Shown in pieces: positions 18,380 through 27,328 of a DNA stretch of 64,000 nucleotides (the first letter of the stretch is position 1; the number at the start of each line of letters is the position of its first letter). The translations under genes were made by a program, and so were the position numbers. The stretch is from Chitiniphilus eburneus. Lineage in GTDB: Bacteria > Pseudomonadota > Gammaproteobacteria > Burkholderiales > Chitinibacteraceae. The DNA is taken from contig NZ_SUMF01000010.1 in assembly GCF_005048205.1 (NCBI RefSeq), positions 1 to 64,000 on the forward strand, in the 5' to 3' direction. Below the pieces are notes generated by a model. That model had not been told where the DNA came from. It searched no databases and was given only the letters and a program-made list of their open reading frames with translations.

Positions 18380-19918
18380 TTATGCCAGTTTGCGCTGGGC
18401 GGCGATCATCACCGCTGTCAGCGCGGCCATCCCCAGCAGCAACAGGTACAGATCATCGCAGGCGAGCAGTTGCGCCTGCTGGGCCAACTGCCGTTCCAGC
18501 AGTGCCTGGGCGGCCAGATGTGCATGCGCCGCGTCGTAGCCTTGCGTGAGCAGCCAGCCTTGCACACGCGCCATCCAGTCACCCATCACCGGATTATCCA
18601 GTTGCACGGCGGCGGAAAGCTGGGCGTGCGTGGCGAACTGCCGGTTCTGCATCAATACCGCGGCCAGGCCGGACGACATCGAGAAAGCCAGTTGCCGCAT
18701 CAGGTTCTTGCTTTGATAGCCATGCGCGAAATGGGCGTCGTCCAGGCCCCGAAAGGTGAGCCCGGCCACCGGGATCACCAGCAACACACCGAATAATCCT
18801 TTCGCCACCAGCCCGGGCAGCAGCCATTCGAGCGAGGCATTGGGCGGCAGATGCGCGAACCACCACGCCGAAAGTCCGATTGCGACCGCACCCCCCACCA
18901 TCATCGGTTTTTTGCGCGGCAGCTTCGCGCCAAGGCGCAGGTAGACCATGATGCCCAGCAGGCTGATCAGCGCGGCAAAGCTGTTGAGTTGGCCCGCGGT
19001 CAGCGTCGGCATTGCCAGTGCCTGTTCGGCCAGGATCGGGAACAGGTAGCTGCTGAAGTTGGACAGCACGTAGTACATGAAATAAAGCCCGAGCCCGGTG
19101 AGGTAGACCGGATTATGCAGCGGGCGTAAATGCAGCATCGGCGTCTGGTGATGCCACTGCTGGTAGAGAAACCCCAGCAGCAGCGTCGCGCCAACCAGTG
19201 CCAGCAAGGCCAGCCGCAACGGATGCGCAAAGATGTCGTAGCGCATTTCGCTCAGCGCCAACTGCAACGCGATGATGGCGCCGGCGAACAGCAACAGCGG
19301 TTGCAAGGCCAGCGCCGTGGCTTCGCTGCGCGGCTCCGCGTCCGGCAGCAGCAGGTAGGCGCCGACCACGGCCACCAGCGTTGGTGGCACGATGCCGAGG
19401 AAAATGCTCTGCCAGCCCGCCCATTCGATCAGCGCGCCCGCCAGCACCGGCCCCAGCACCGATGCGCTGAAGACGCCGATCATGAAATAGCGGATCGCCC
19501 GCCCTCGCTCCGCCCCCTTGAACATCAGGTTCACCAGGATGCGGCTGCTGGTGAACAGCGCGCCGCCGCCCACCCCCTGGATGAAGCGCGCCAGAACCAG
19601 TTCGTGCAGGCCATTCGCCGCCGCGCTGCCCATGGCGCCCAGTGCGAACAGCGACAGCGCGACGGTGAGATAGCGCCGATAGCCGAAGCGATGCGCCAGC
19701 CACTGCTGCTTGACGATCATCAGCATGCTGCCGACAGCGTACGACGCCAGCACCAGGGCAAAGTCGCGGGGCGACGCGCCGATGCCGCCCATGACGTGGC
19801 TGGCCGCGAAGACGAACATCGCGTTTTCCATGAATTCCACGCCGGTGATCAGCCCGAGCAGTGCCATGGCCAGGCGCTTTTTCTGAAGCCTTATCCAGGC
19901 ATGCAGGCGACGCGTCAC
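18380..19918 (-). CDS. MFS drug efflux transporter (DHA2/EmrB-like)
   Basis: 512-aa inner-membrane protein with about 14 hydrophobic segments, characteristic of the 14-helix DHA2 group of proton antiporters. Visible MFS features: LARFIQGVGGGALFTSSRILVN (about 120-141), ERGRAIRYFMIGVFSASVLGPVLAGAL (motif C region). The start is GTG at 19918, overlapping the stop of the MarR gene in a GTGA tetranucleotide, so translation is coupled; an internal ATG at 19867 is an alternative. Pairing with a MarR repressor suggests export of a toxic small molecule that is also the inducer. The substrate cannot be predicted. Confidence 0.88.
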   Translation of the reverse strand: MTRRLHAWIRLQKKRLAMALLGLITGVEFMENAMFVFAASHVMGGIGASPRDFALVLASYAVGSMLMIVKQQWLAHRFGYRRYLTVALSLFALGAMGSAAANGLHELVLARFIQGVGGGALFTSSRILVNLMFKGAERGRAIRYFMIGVFSASVLGPVLAGALIEWAGWQSIFLGIVPPTLVAVVGAYLLLPDAEPRSEATALALQPLLLFAGAIIALQLALSEMRYDIFAHPLRLALLALVGATLLLGFLYQQWHHQTPMLHLRPLHNPVYLTGLGLYFMYYVLSNFSSYLFPILAEQALAMPTLTAGQLNSFAALISLLGIMVYLRLGAKLPRKKPMMVGGAVAIGLSAWWFAHLPPNASLEWLLPGLVAKGLFGVLLVIPVAGLTFRGLDDAHFAHGYQSKNLMRQLAFSMSSGLAAVLMQNRQFATHAQLSAAVQLDNPVMGDWMARVQGWLLTQGYDAAHAHLAAQALLERQLAQQAQLLACDDLYLLLLGMAALTAVMIAAQRKLA

Positions 19919-20400
19919 GGCTGTTGCGGCTCCAGGGCATCGTTCATGGCGGCCAGGTCGGTGACCAGCGCGTCGATGCGTTCCGGTTGCAATGCTGACC
20001 AGCAGGCGGCATAGGCGGCATGGACATCGGCCATGGCGTGGCGATAGCGAGCACGGCCGGTGTCGGTCAGTTCCAGGTCCAGGCTGCGGCGATCTCGGCT
20101 GGAATGCTGGCGTTGCAGCAGGCCGGCGTTTTCCAGCCGGTCGAGCAGGCGGGTGACCTGGACGCGGCTGGCATCCAGCGTGACGCCCAGCTCCGAAGGG
20201 TTGAGCGACGGTCCTTCGGTATCCAGTACGACCAGCGCCAGATAGCCCCGCATGTCCAGTCCATGGGGGACCAGTGCGGCATTGATGCGTGCTTCCAGCA
20301 GGTGGCCCACGCGAAACAACAGGCGGGATGCCCGCAAGGCGGGGCCTGGGGCATTCGGATAAATGCCAAGCACTTGCTCGATGCGTTGTTCGAAGGACAT
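19915..20400 (-). CDS. MarR family transcriptional regulator
   Basis: 161-aa winged-helix repressor. Helix-turn-helix around residues 70-92 (LNPSELGVTLDASRVQVTRLLDRLENAGLL) followed by the wing with the conserved D-R motif (SSRDRRSLDLELTDTGR). Residues 1-45 and 120-160 form the dimer helices. It is followed by, and overlaps, an MFS efflux gene, the standard EmrR-like arrangement. Operator candidates lie directly upstream (20400-20443). The ligand is unknown. Confidence 0.92.
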   Translation of the reverse strand: MSFEQRIEQVLGIYPNAPGPALRASRLLFRVGHLLEARINAALVPHGLDMRGYLALVVLDTEGPSLNPSELGVTLDASRVQVTRLLDRLENAGLLQRQHSSRDRRSLDLELTDTGRARYRHAMADVHAAYAACWSALQPERIDALVTDLAAMNDALEPQQP

Positions 20401-20443
20401 ATCGATAATGTTTCAAATGAAATTATATCGATTGTATCGATTG
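20400..20443 (-). promoter_or_regulatory. MarR operator/promoter region
   Basis: Contains a perfect 5-2-5 palindrome TTTCA-AA-TGAAA at 20411-20422 and a tandem direct repeat of TATCGATTG (20426-20434 and 20435-20443), with a third TATCGAT at 20400-20406. Read on the minus strand, TATAAT is present just upstream of the palindrome. This density of symmetric sites next to a MarR start codon fits autoregulation; which element is bound is not known. Confidence 0.5.
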
Positions 20444-20482
20444 GACTGCCGCCGCGCCAGTCAGGTGGCTGCCGATGCCGGA

Positions 20483-22108
20483 TCAATTCGCATAGGCGAG
20501 GCGGTCGATGTCGTCGGACAGGCTGTACAGCACGCCTTCTTCGATCACCCCGTGCAGCCGGCCCAGAAAGTCGTCGGCAGTCTGGAGCAGCAGATTGCGC
20601 TCGCGTAGCGAGACATCCTGCGATTTCAGATAACGCACGATAGCGTGGGTGGCGGAGAGCATCAGCCGGTTGTTGTGCGTGCGTCGCGCCGCGTCCACCG
20701 CGCGTTCCACGGCCTCGGCAAAACGGCCGGCCAGCATCAGTTGCACGCTCTGCTTGTTCAGTTCGGCGATATCCGTGCCCAGGCGGCGGACGTATTCCGC
20801 CCAGGCTGCTCGCTGGCCGCAGGCGCCTTCCAGCAGGCCGGAAATGTATTTGCTGGTAATGAAGCGTTCGGCCATGGGCCGGAGCCAGCGGTAGGGCGCG
20901 TTGCCGGGATTGGCCCTTTCACCCGGCACGGTCGGGGCGCAGATGAAGTCCGCGGTCATGATGGCGCTCACGGCCAGCTCCAGCGTGAACTCGTTGGCGG
21001 CGACAAAGTCCGCCAGCGGGTCCAGATCCAGCGCGCGTCCGGAAAACAGCGCGTTGGCCAGCATGCCCACCACCTGGCCGGCGAACGATTCCTTGCGCCG
21101 GCCGATCTCGCTCAACATCCGCAGATAGCGATCCGCGTCGCCGTGCGCGTTGTCGCGTTTGGCGGCCAGTGCCAGTTGCAGCACGGTCTCCGGCGCCAGC
21201 GCCGAGGAATTGCCGCCGTAGGTGACCGCACGCTCCAGCATCGCCCGCGCCTTGGCCGGCTGGCCGAGCATGCTGGCGAGATTGCCCGCCTTTTGCAGGC
21301 GCGACACATTGTTGGGCGCAATCGACAGGCTCTGGTCGTAGACAGCCATGGCTTCGTCGAGCCGGCCATCGGCCATGTACAGCGCCGCCAGTTCTTCGTA
21401 GGCATCCACATATTGCGCATGCTCGTCGATGGCGCTCTTGAGCATGGCTTCCGCTTCGTCCTTGCGGCTTTGGCGGTTGTAGACGCGCGCCAGCCCCAGC
21501 CTGGCCCAGGGCACCACGCGCCGTTGCAGGATTTCCTCGAATACCTTGCGCGCGGCGTCCAGTTGTCCGTCTTCCAGCAGCAAGGTCGAAAGCAGGCGCT
21601 GCAAATCGTTGCGGTAGGGGATATCGGTGGTGGTGGTCAGCAGATCGCGCGCCATTTGCAGCGCCCCGCTGGTATCGCCATGGGTGATGCGTTCGTACAG
21701 CGGGCGCAGGAACTGCTTTTTTTCCCAGGCCAGGGCCAGGCGATCCGAAAGGCGTGCGCCGGTGAAGGGCTTGATCAGGTAGTCGTCCGGGCCGACTTCG
21801 GCCACTGCCACCACTTTTTCGTAGCTGGCCTCGGCGGTGATCATGAACCAGACTGTGGTCAGCGGCAGTTCGCCGGTACGGCGAAGTTCCTCCAGCAGCT
21901 CCTGCCCATTCATGCCTTCGCCGAAGTGATAATCGCACAGCACGATGTCGTACTGGCCATTCTTCAGCCGGCGCCGGGTTTCCCCGATGCTGCTGGTGAG
22001 ATCGACCCGGGTGATGCCGAGATGTCCCAGCGTGAGTCGTATCGACTGACGCACCGTCTGGGCGTCGTCCGCAACCAACACGCTGGCCTGGGTGAGTGCT
22101 ACCGCCAT
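20483..22108 (-). CDS. Response regulator receiver protein with TPR output
   Basis: 541 aa. Residues 1-125 are a CheY-like receiver: acidic pair D14-D15, phosphorylation site D59 (VLCDYHFGEG), T91 and K113 (IKPF). The remainder is helical with TPR units (for example VPWARLGLARVYNRQSRKDEAEAM and AYEELAALYMADGRLDEAMAVYDQ) and no DNA-binding or enzymatic domain, so the phosphorylation state probably controls protein contacts. The family resembles Pseudomonas-type CheY-TPR proteins. No histidine kinase is adjacent. The ATG at 22108 starts at the receiver boundary; the longer frame is rejected. Confidence 0.9.
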   Translation of the reverse strand: MAVALTQASVLVADDAQTVRQSIRLTLGHLGITRVDLTSSIGETRRRLKNGQYDIVLCDYHFGEGMNGQELLEELRRTGELPLTTVWFMITAEASYEKVVAVAEVGPDDYLIKPFTGARLSDRLALAWEKKQFLRPLYERITHGDTSGALQMARDLLTTTTDIPYRNDLQRLLSTLLLEDGQLDAARKVFEEILQRRVVPWARLGLARVYNRQSRKDEAEAMLKSAIDEHAQYVDAYEELAALYMADGRLDEAMAVYDQSLSIAPNNVSRLQKAGNLASMLGQPAKARAMLERAVTYGGNSSALAPETVLQLALAAKRDNAHGDADRYLRMLSEIGRRKESFAGQVVGMLANALFSGRALDLDPLADFVAANEFTLELAVSAIMTADFICAPTVPGERANPGNAPYRWLRPMAERFITSKYISGLLEGACGQRAAWAEYVRRLGTDIAELNKQSVQLMLAGRFAEAVERAVDAARRTHNNRLMLSATHAIVRYLKSQDVSLRERNLLLQTADDFLGRLHGVIEEGVLYSLSDDIDRLAYAN

Positions 22109-22190
22109 ATGCGCGCCTGATAGATGAAGTATTTCACCCCTACTATCGCTGCGCGGGCGGTTTTTTGCTTGGATTTGCGTTATGTGGTGC

Positions 22191-22226
22191 CAAAACGAAA
22201 CAGCCCCGATCTTGCGATCGGGGCTG
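22191..22226 (-). terminator. Terminator after tRNA-Leu
   Basis: Perfect 11-bp stem (22201-22211 with 22216-22226), loop TTGC as written; on the minus strand it is followed by TTTCGTTTTG. Confidence 0.85.
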
Positions 22227-22233
22227 TGATGTC

Positions 22234-22320
22234 TGGTGCCCAAGAGAAGACTCGAACTTCCACGCCCGTGAAGGCGCTAGGACCTGAACCTAGTGCGTCT
22301 ACCAATTCCGCCACCTGGGC
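22234..22320 (-). tRNA. tRNA-Leu(CAG)
   Basis: On the minus strand an 87-nt cloverleaf with long variable arm. Acceptor GCCCAGG pairs with the CTTGGGC-type 3' end, CCA is encoded (22234-22236), the D-loop contains GGAATTGGTAGACGC, and a 5-bp anticodon stem CTAGG/CCTAG encloses loop TTCAGGT, giving anticodon CAG. The T-arm has GTTCGAGTC. Class II structure plus this anticodon identifies a leucine tRNA. Confidence 0.96.
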
Positions 22321-22392
22321 CACGCGCTTACGCTAGAATCAATCCGGCGTGCACTGCACGAAGAAGCAGGATTATCAGGAAACCCAAAAACA

Positions 22393-25300
22393 ATGTCAAG
22401 AAAGACCGAGAAAGAAATTAAAACCGCTGCGAACCCGCACCAATCCACGAATTTGCGCGCCCAGGATCCCTTCCTTGCTCGTGAAACCGAGCGTTACGAT
22501 AGCCCGCTACCCTCGCGGGAATTCATTTTCCAACTGGTCGAGGCCGAGAACGTACCACTGCCCGTGGACGATCTCGTCATGCGGCTTTCGATCACCGCCG
22601 ACGAGCGCCCCTTCTTCGAACGCCGCCTGGCCGCGATGGCGCGCGAAGGCGATCTGATGATCAACCGCAAGGGTGCGCTGTGCCTGCCGCAAAAGGTCGA
22701 TCTGATCGCGGGGCGGGTGCAGGGGCATCCCGATGGTTTCGGCTTCCTCATTCCCGACGACGGCAGCGACGATCTCTACCTTGGCCCCAAGGAAATGGAC
22801 AAGGTCCTGCATGGCGACCGCGTGCTGGGGCAGCAGATCGGGTTCGATCGGCGTGGCCGGCGCGAAGGCAAGATTGCCGAGATCCTCGAGCGCGCCAATA
22901 CCACCCTGGTGGGGCGCTTCCGGCTGGAACACGGTGTCTCCATCGTTACCGCCGAGGACAAGCGCATCAGCCAGGAAATCCTGGTGCCGCCCAAGGAAAC
23001 CGGCCGGGCGAAGGCCGGGCAGATCGTGGTGGTGGAGTTGATCCAGCAGCCGGAACGCCATGTGCAGCCGGTAGGCCGCGTGGTCGAGATACTGGGCAAC
23101 TACGACGATCCCGGTATGGAAATCGAGATCGCCCTGCGCAAGCACAACCTGCCGCACGTGTTCTCGGATGCGGCGCAGGCCCAGGCGGCCGAAGTGCCGG
23201 CCAAGGTGCGCAAGGCCGATCTCAAGGCCATCCAGGGCGTGAAGCGCGAGGACCTGCGCGACCTGCCGCTGGTGACCATCGATGGCGAGACCGCCAAGGA
23301 TTTCGACGATGCCGTCTACGCCGAGAAGAAAGGCAAGGGCTGGCGCCTGGTGGTGGCCATCGCCGATGTCAGCCACTATGTGCAGCCGGACGACGCGCTG
23401 GACGTCACCTCGCGCGAGCGCGGCAATTCGGTGTATTTCCCGCGGCGGGTGATCCCTATGCTGCCGGAGCAGCTTTCCAACGGCATCTGCTCGCTGAACC
23501 CGGACGTGGCGCGGCTGTGCATGGTGTGCGACATGGAAGTGGGCGCCAAGGGTGCGATCAAGAAGTACCGCTTCTATCCGGCCGTGATGCACTCCCAGGC
23601 GCGGCTGACCTACACCAAGGTGTGGGACATGATCGAGCATCCCAAGGGCCCGACCGCCAGGCAGTACAAGAAAGTGCTGCCGCATATCCAGGAGCTGTAC
23701 GCGCTGTTTCAGGCATTCTCCAAGGCGCGCGCCAAGCGCGGTGCCATCGATTTCGAAACGGTGGAAACCGAGATCCGCTTCGACGATCACGGCAAGATCC
23801 GCGAGATCGTGCCGGTGCATCGCAACGATGCCCACAAGCTGATCGAGGAATGCATGCTGGCCGCCAACGTCTGCGCAGCCGACATTCTGATCAAGCACAA
23901 GCACCCGGGGCTGTACCGCGTTCACGAAGGCCCCAAGCCGGAGAAGCTGGACGTGCTGCGCGAATACCTGCGTACCTGCGGGTTGACGCTGGGGGGCGAC
24001 GACGATCCCACCGCCGAGGACTACGCCAGGCTGTTGCAGGCGATCAAGGCCCGCCCCGATGCCGAGCTGTTGCAGACCATGCTGCTGCGCAGCCTGTCGC
24101 AGGCGGTCTATACGCCGGACAACAAGGGTCACTTCGGCCTGGGTTATCCGGCCTATGCGCATTTCACTTCGCCGATCCGCCGCTATCCCGACCTGCTGGT
24201 GCATCGCTCGATCAAGGCCATTCTCGCCGGCAAGAAGTACAAGCCTTCGCAGAAGTGGGACGCCCTCGGCATCCAGTGCTCCATGACCGAACGCCGCGCC
24301 GACGACGCCAGCCGCGACGTGCTCAACTTCCTCAAGTGCTACTACATGCAGGATAAGGTGGGCGAGGAGTTCGAAGGCAGTGTCGCGGCGGTGACCAGCT
24401 TTGGCATGTTCGTCCTGCTGGACGATCTGTATGTGGAAGGGTTGGTGCACGTATCCGAGCTGGGCAGCGATTACTTCCATTACGACGAGCGTCGGCGCGA
24501 ACTGCGCGGCGAACGCAGCGGCAAGGTCTACAAGCTCACCGACCGGTTGAAGGTGAAGGTGGTCCGTGTCGATCTGGAAACCAGCAAGATCGATTTCACG
24601 CTGGCGCCGGTCGATCGACTGTTCGTGCCGCCACCGGCCGAGCGCGACGCCGCACGCGGCGGATCGCGCCGTCGTGGCAAGCAGGGGGATGGCAAGGTGC
24701 GCGAAACGGCCTCACCCGCGCAAAGCGCGCCGGTGGCCGTTGGCAAGACCCCGGCACCTGCCGCGCCACGCAGCGAAGCACCCACTGCGGAGGCCGCACC
24801 GAAATCGACGCGTTCCTCGCGCAACCGCCGCTCGCGGCAAAAGCAGCAGGCGAACGCCAAGCCGGTGACGGCGGCGATACCTAGCGTGACCAGCGTGCCC
24901 GCGCCGGCACCTGCCACGGTTGCTCCCAACCCTGAACGGCGCCGTTCCAGCAAGCGCCCGGCCCGACCCGGCGAGGCAAAGCCGTCGCAACCGGCCAGTG
25001 CGCCGGCAACCACCCCGGCGCCGGTCGCACCGAAACCACCGCAGGCATCGGCGAAACCGCAGCCGGCTGCGAAGCAGCCACAACCGACGCCGAAACCGGC
25101 GCCTGCTGCGACCGCGCCGACCAATGCGGGGCAGGGCAAGGCGCAACCAGGAAAGACCCCGGCGCCGGCGAAACCACAAGCCGCGCCCACCACATTGGCA
25201 CCGGGTTCGACGAGCACGGCGCCGGCTGTGGCCAAGCCCGCCGCACCGGAGAAAAAGCCCGTGGCAAGAAAGCCACGGCAGGCCCAGGCTCCGGCAAGCA

Positions 25301-25584
25301 CCGCCGAATCCGCCAAGGCCGCTCCTGCACCGGCGACCAAGCCCGCCCCCCGGCGTAACAAGCCTGCCACCGGCACGGCGACGCCTGTGGTGACCGCTGG
25401 TGTTGCCTCTCCGCCGCCAGCCGCCAAGCCCGCGCGGCAACCGGCAGCAAAGCAGGTGGCGGCCTTGCTGGCACCGCCCGCGCCCGCACCGGCTGGCAAA
25501 CCCGAACCCACGCCTGCCGCACCTGCGCAGGGACAGGCCACGCGGCGCTCGCGTCAACGAAAAAAACCAGAAGGCTCAGCATGA
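22393..25584 (+). CDS. rnr: Ribonuclease R with exceptionally long C-terminal tail
   Basis: Processive 3'-to-5' exoribonuclease that degrades structured RNA. 1063 aa: N-terminal winged helix (about 40-95), two cold-shock domains (about 100-260), RNB catalytic domain (about 285-640, with DGETAKDFDDAV near 297-308 holding metal-binding Asp residues) and S1 domain (about 655-740). Residues from about 750 to 1063 are an Ala/Pro/Lys/Arg-rich low-complexity tail; typical RNase R is about 810-830 aa with a short basic tail. CAGGAAA lies 10 nt before the ATG. Coupled through ATGA to the GST-like gene that follows; divergent from tRNA-Leu. Confidence 0.95.
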   Translation: MSRKTEKEIKTAANPHQSTNLRAQDPFLARETERYDSPLPSREFIFQLVEAENVPLPVDDLVMRLSITADERPFFERRLAAMAREGDLMINRKGALCLPQKVDLIAGRVQGHPDGFGFLIPDDGSDDLYLGPKEMDKVLHGDRVLGQQIGFDRRGRREGKIAEILERANTTLVGRFRLEHGVSIVTAEDKRISQEILVPPKETGRAKAGQIVVVELIQQPERHVQPVGRVVEILGNYDDPGMEIEIALRKHNLPHVFSDAAQAQAAEVPAKVRKADLKAIQGVKREDLRDLPLVTIDGETAKDFDDAVYAEKKGKGWRLVVAIADVSHYVQPDDALDVTSRERGNSVYFPRRVIPMLPEQLSNGICSLNPDVARLCMVCDMEVGAKGAIKKYRFYPAVMHSQARLTYTKVWDMIEHPKGPTARQYKKVLPHIQELYALFQAFSKARAKRGAIDFETVETEIRFDDHGKIREIVPVHRNDAHKLIEECMLAANVCAADILIKHKHPGLYRVHEGPKPEKLDVLREYLRTCGLTLGGDDDPTAEDYARLLQAIKARPDAELLQTMLLRSLSQAVYTPDNKGHFGLGYPAYAHFTSPIRRYPDLLVHRSIKAILAGKKYKPSQKWDALGIQCSMTERRADDASRDVLNFLKCYYMQDKVGEEFEGSVAAVTSFGMFVLLDDLYVEGLVHVSELGSDYFHYDERRRELRGERSGKVYKLTDRLKVKVVRVDLETSKIDFTLAPVDRLFVPPPAERDAARGGSRRRGKQGDGKVRETASPAQSAPVAVGKTPAPAAPRSEAPTAEAAPKSTRSSRNRRSRQKQQANAKPVTAAIPSVTSVPAPAPATVAPNPERRRSSKRPARPGEAKPSQPASAPATTPAPVAPKPPQASAKPQPAAKQPQPTPKPAPAATAPTNAGQGKAQPGKTPAPAKPQAAPTTLAPGSTSTAPAVAKPAAPEKKPVARKPRQAQAPASTAESAKAAPAPATKPAPRRNKPATGTATPVVTAGVASPPPAAKPARQPAAKQVAALLAPPAPAPAGKPEPTPAAPAQGQATRRSRQRKKPEGSA

Positions 25585-26216
25585 TCGAATTGATACAAGT
25601 GCCGTTTTCGCACTTTTGCGCGAAGGTTCGCATTGCACTCAATGAAAAGGGGTTACCGCATCGCTGCCTGCCGGTGCCGGGTGGCTGGATGGACAGCGTC
25701 GAATACCGGGTGGTGAATCCGCTGGGGCGTGTTCCGTTCCTGGTGGATGGCGATATCCGCCTGGGTGAATCGCAGGTCATCAACGAATACCTGGAGGATC
25801 GCTATCCGCAGCCATCGCTGATGCCGTCGGACGCGGCGGGGCGGGCGCGCGTGCGCTGGCTGTGCAGCCTGCACGACAACTATTGCGCCCCGCAGATCTT
25901 TCGCATCTTTTTCGGGCTGGTCAAAGGCCAGGCGCCGGACGCATTTGCCGATGACTGGCAGGCCGTATTGCAGGCGCTCGATCTGCTCGAAGCGCAGACC
26001 GACGATGCCTGGCTTGCCGGGCCGGCGTTCTCACTGGCCGATTGCACCTGGGTATTGAGCTGGATGCATGCGCAGGGGTTGTCCGCCATGCTGAACCAGC
26101 CGCTCGATGCCGAAACACGCTATCCACGGCTGTTGGCATGGGCGGCGCGCGCGGAGTCGCGGCCGGCCGTGGCCAGCGTGATGACGGAGGCCAAGGCGGC
26201 GCTGGCGGCGATGTGA
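25581..26216 (+). CDS. Glutathione S-transferase family protein
   Basis: 211-aa cytosolic protein: N-terminal thioredoxin-like GST domain (1-78) with an early S-FCAKVR active-site segment and the glutathione-contacting NPLGRVPFLVDGD and GESQVINEYLEDRYP motifs, then an all-helical C-terminal domain (about 88-205) including SLADCTWVLSWMH. Closest to stringent-starvation or generic bacterial GSTs; the substrate is unknown. The ATG overlaps the rnr stop (25581-25584), so the two are cotranslated. Confidence 0.88.
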   Translation: MIELIQVPFSHFCAKVRIALNEKGLPHRCLPVPGGWMDSVEYRVVNPLGRVPFLVDGDIRLGESQVINEYLEDRYPQPSLMPSDAAGRARVRWLCSLHDNYCAPQIFRIFFGLVKGQAPDAFADDWQAVLQALDLLEAQTDDAWLAGPAFSLADCTWVLSWMHAQGLSAMLNQPLDAETRYPRLLAWAARAESRPAVASVMTEAKAALAAM

Positions 26217-26238
26217 GGTGTGATTGCATGCCCATGAA

Positions 26239-26263
26239 CAACGGCCCGTTGCGGGCCGTTTTT
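26239..26263 (+). terminator. Terminator after rnr-GST
   Basis: 9-bp stem (26240-26248 with 26252-26260) around TTG, with a five-T run spanning 26259-26263. It lies in the short convergent gap before the next minus-strand gene. Confidence 0.85.
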
Positions 26264-26283
26264 CATGATGCGGGTGCGCTTGT

Positions 26284-26637
26284 TCAGGCCAGCCGGTTTA
26301 CGGCGCGATCCAGCGCCTTGCGATGGGATTCCTCGATCTCGGTGATCTTGCATTGCAGGCGGAAGCGGCTGCTGCCACCCATCAAGGTGCATGCCAGCAC
26401 CTTGGCGGCGAACTCCGCATAGATGCGATTCTGTCCCTCGGCATCGGGCAGTTCCAGGAACACCTTGATCTGCGAACCATCGCGCAGGGGCTGGTCGATC
26501 ACCACCACCGCGCTTTGCATTGCGATCTCGACCGCGTGGCCGTAGATGGGCTGGGTCTCGCCGGGACGCAGCACGGCGGCGCGCCAGCTCACCAGTTTGC
26601 GCTGGAGTTGTGAGGAAGATGAGGCAGTATCGTTCAT
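26284..26637 (-). CDS. Small PilZ-like protein (tentative)
   Basis: 117-aa soluble protein. The pattern RAAVLRPGE...GHAVEIAMQSAVVVIDQPL...IKVFLELP...YAEFAAKVL...RFRLQCKI resembles a six-stranded PilZ beta barrel in spacing. The RxxxR c-di-GMP motif is not clearly present (RAAVLR only) and the DxSxxG motif is absent, so nucleotide binding is doubtful. The N-terminus is Ser-rich. No good ribosome site before the ATG. Treat the domain call as a hypothesis. Confidence 0.55.
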   Translation of the reverse strand: MNDTASSSSQLQRKLVSWRAAVLRPGETQPIYGHAVEIAMQSAVVVIDQPLRDGSQIKVFLELPDAEGQNRIYAEFAAKVLACTLMGGSSRFRLQCKITEIEESHRKALDRAVNRLA

Positions 26638-26771
26638 GGGATGGGTGTTACCGAAGGCTTAACGCAATGCCGTGATAAGCTTGTTGCGCGCTTGCGCTAA
26701 AAGTTCGGGTGGAGATTACAGGCGGCCCTACATTGGGTACCGGCCGCATTCTAACAGGGGAGAAAAAGCCA

Positions 26772-27131
26772 ATGTTCATCGTTGATCGGTCCGCAGCGCT
26801 TATCCGGCCGAAGCAGCCGTTCCTGGAGTGGCTCAACGCGCTGCCTGGCAACGACATCCAGCTGACGCTCGACGATATCCGCAGCGACTGCACCGTGATC
26901 CTGGTGCCGGAGGCTGGCGAGCCCGAGGATGGCATTTCCTACATCGACGATATCGCCGACAAATTGTTCGAAATGGAACTTGCGTCGTGGGTGGAGGACG
27001 AAGCGCTTTGGCCGCAGAAGCGCAACCTCAAGCTGTTCTGGGAATGGTTCGACGTGGAAATCCACCTGGGCGTGATGGATAGCGTATCCGAAGATATCCA
27101 TAACACGCCGTCGGACCACGGCTATCACTGA
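26772..27131 (+). CDS. Conserved hypothetical acidic protein
   Basis: 119 aa, soluble and acidic, beginning MFIVDRSAALIRPKQPFLEWLN, with a WVEDEALWPQKRNLKLFWEWFDVEIH segment near residues 73-98. The same layout is familiar from short betaproteobacterial proteins of unknown function that carry no named catalytic motif. GGGGAG lies 10 nt before the ATG, which fixes the start 63 nt inside the longer open frame. Stands alone. Confidence 0.7.
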   Translation: MFIVDRSAALIRPKQPFLEWLNALPGNDIQLTLDDIRSDCTVILVPEAGEPEDGISYIDDIADKLFEMELASWVEDEALWPQKRNLKLFWEWFDVEIHLGVMDSVSEDIHNTPSDHGYH

Positions 27132-27328
27132 AAGCGCGGGAAGCGGGCATCGGCATCCGGCAACGCCGGATGCAGGCGGGTGGGGTTTGATCGATTCCGC
27201 CCGTTGCTGCCACCCGAAGCTCCGCAAGCAATGCAATCTTGTGGATGGGTAGGCGGAGCCGCGCTTCGCGCGGGATGATTCACCGGTTCATCACACTGAT
27301 CACCGGCATGGCCGGGCAAGGAGAAAAC

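Noticed and set aside
22507-24480. 657-codon open frame antisense to rnr
   Set aside because: Same reason: no ribosome site, His-rich shadow of a real RNase R coding region.
24528-25541. Long Gly/Ala/Cys-rich frames antisense to the rnr tail
   Set aside because: They mirror the low-complexity Ala/Pro/Lys tail and have no independent support.
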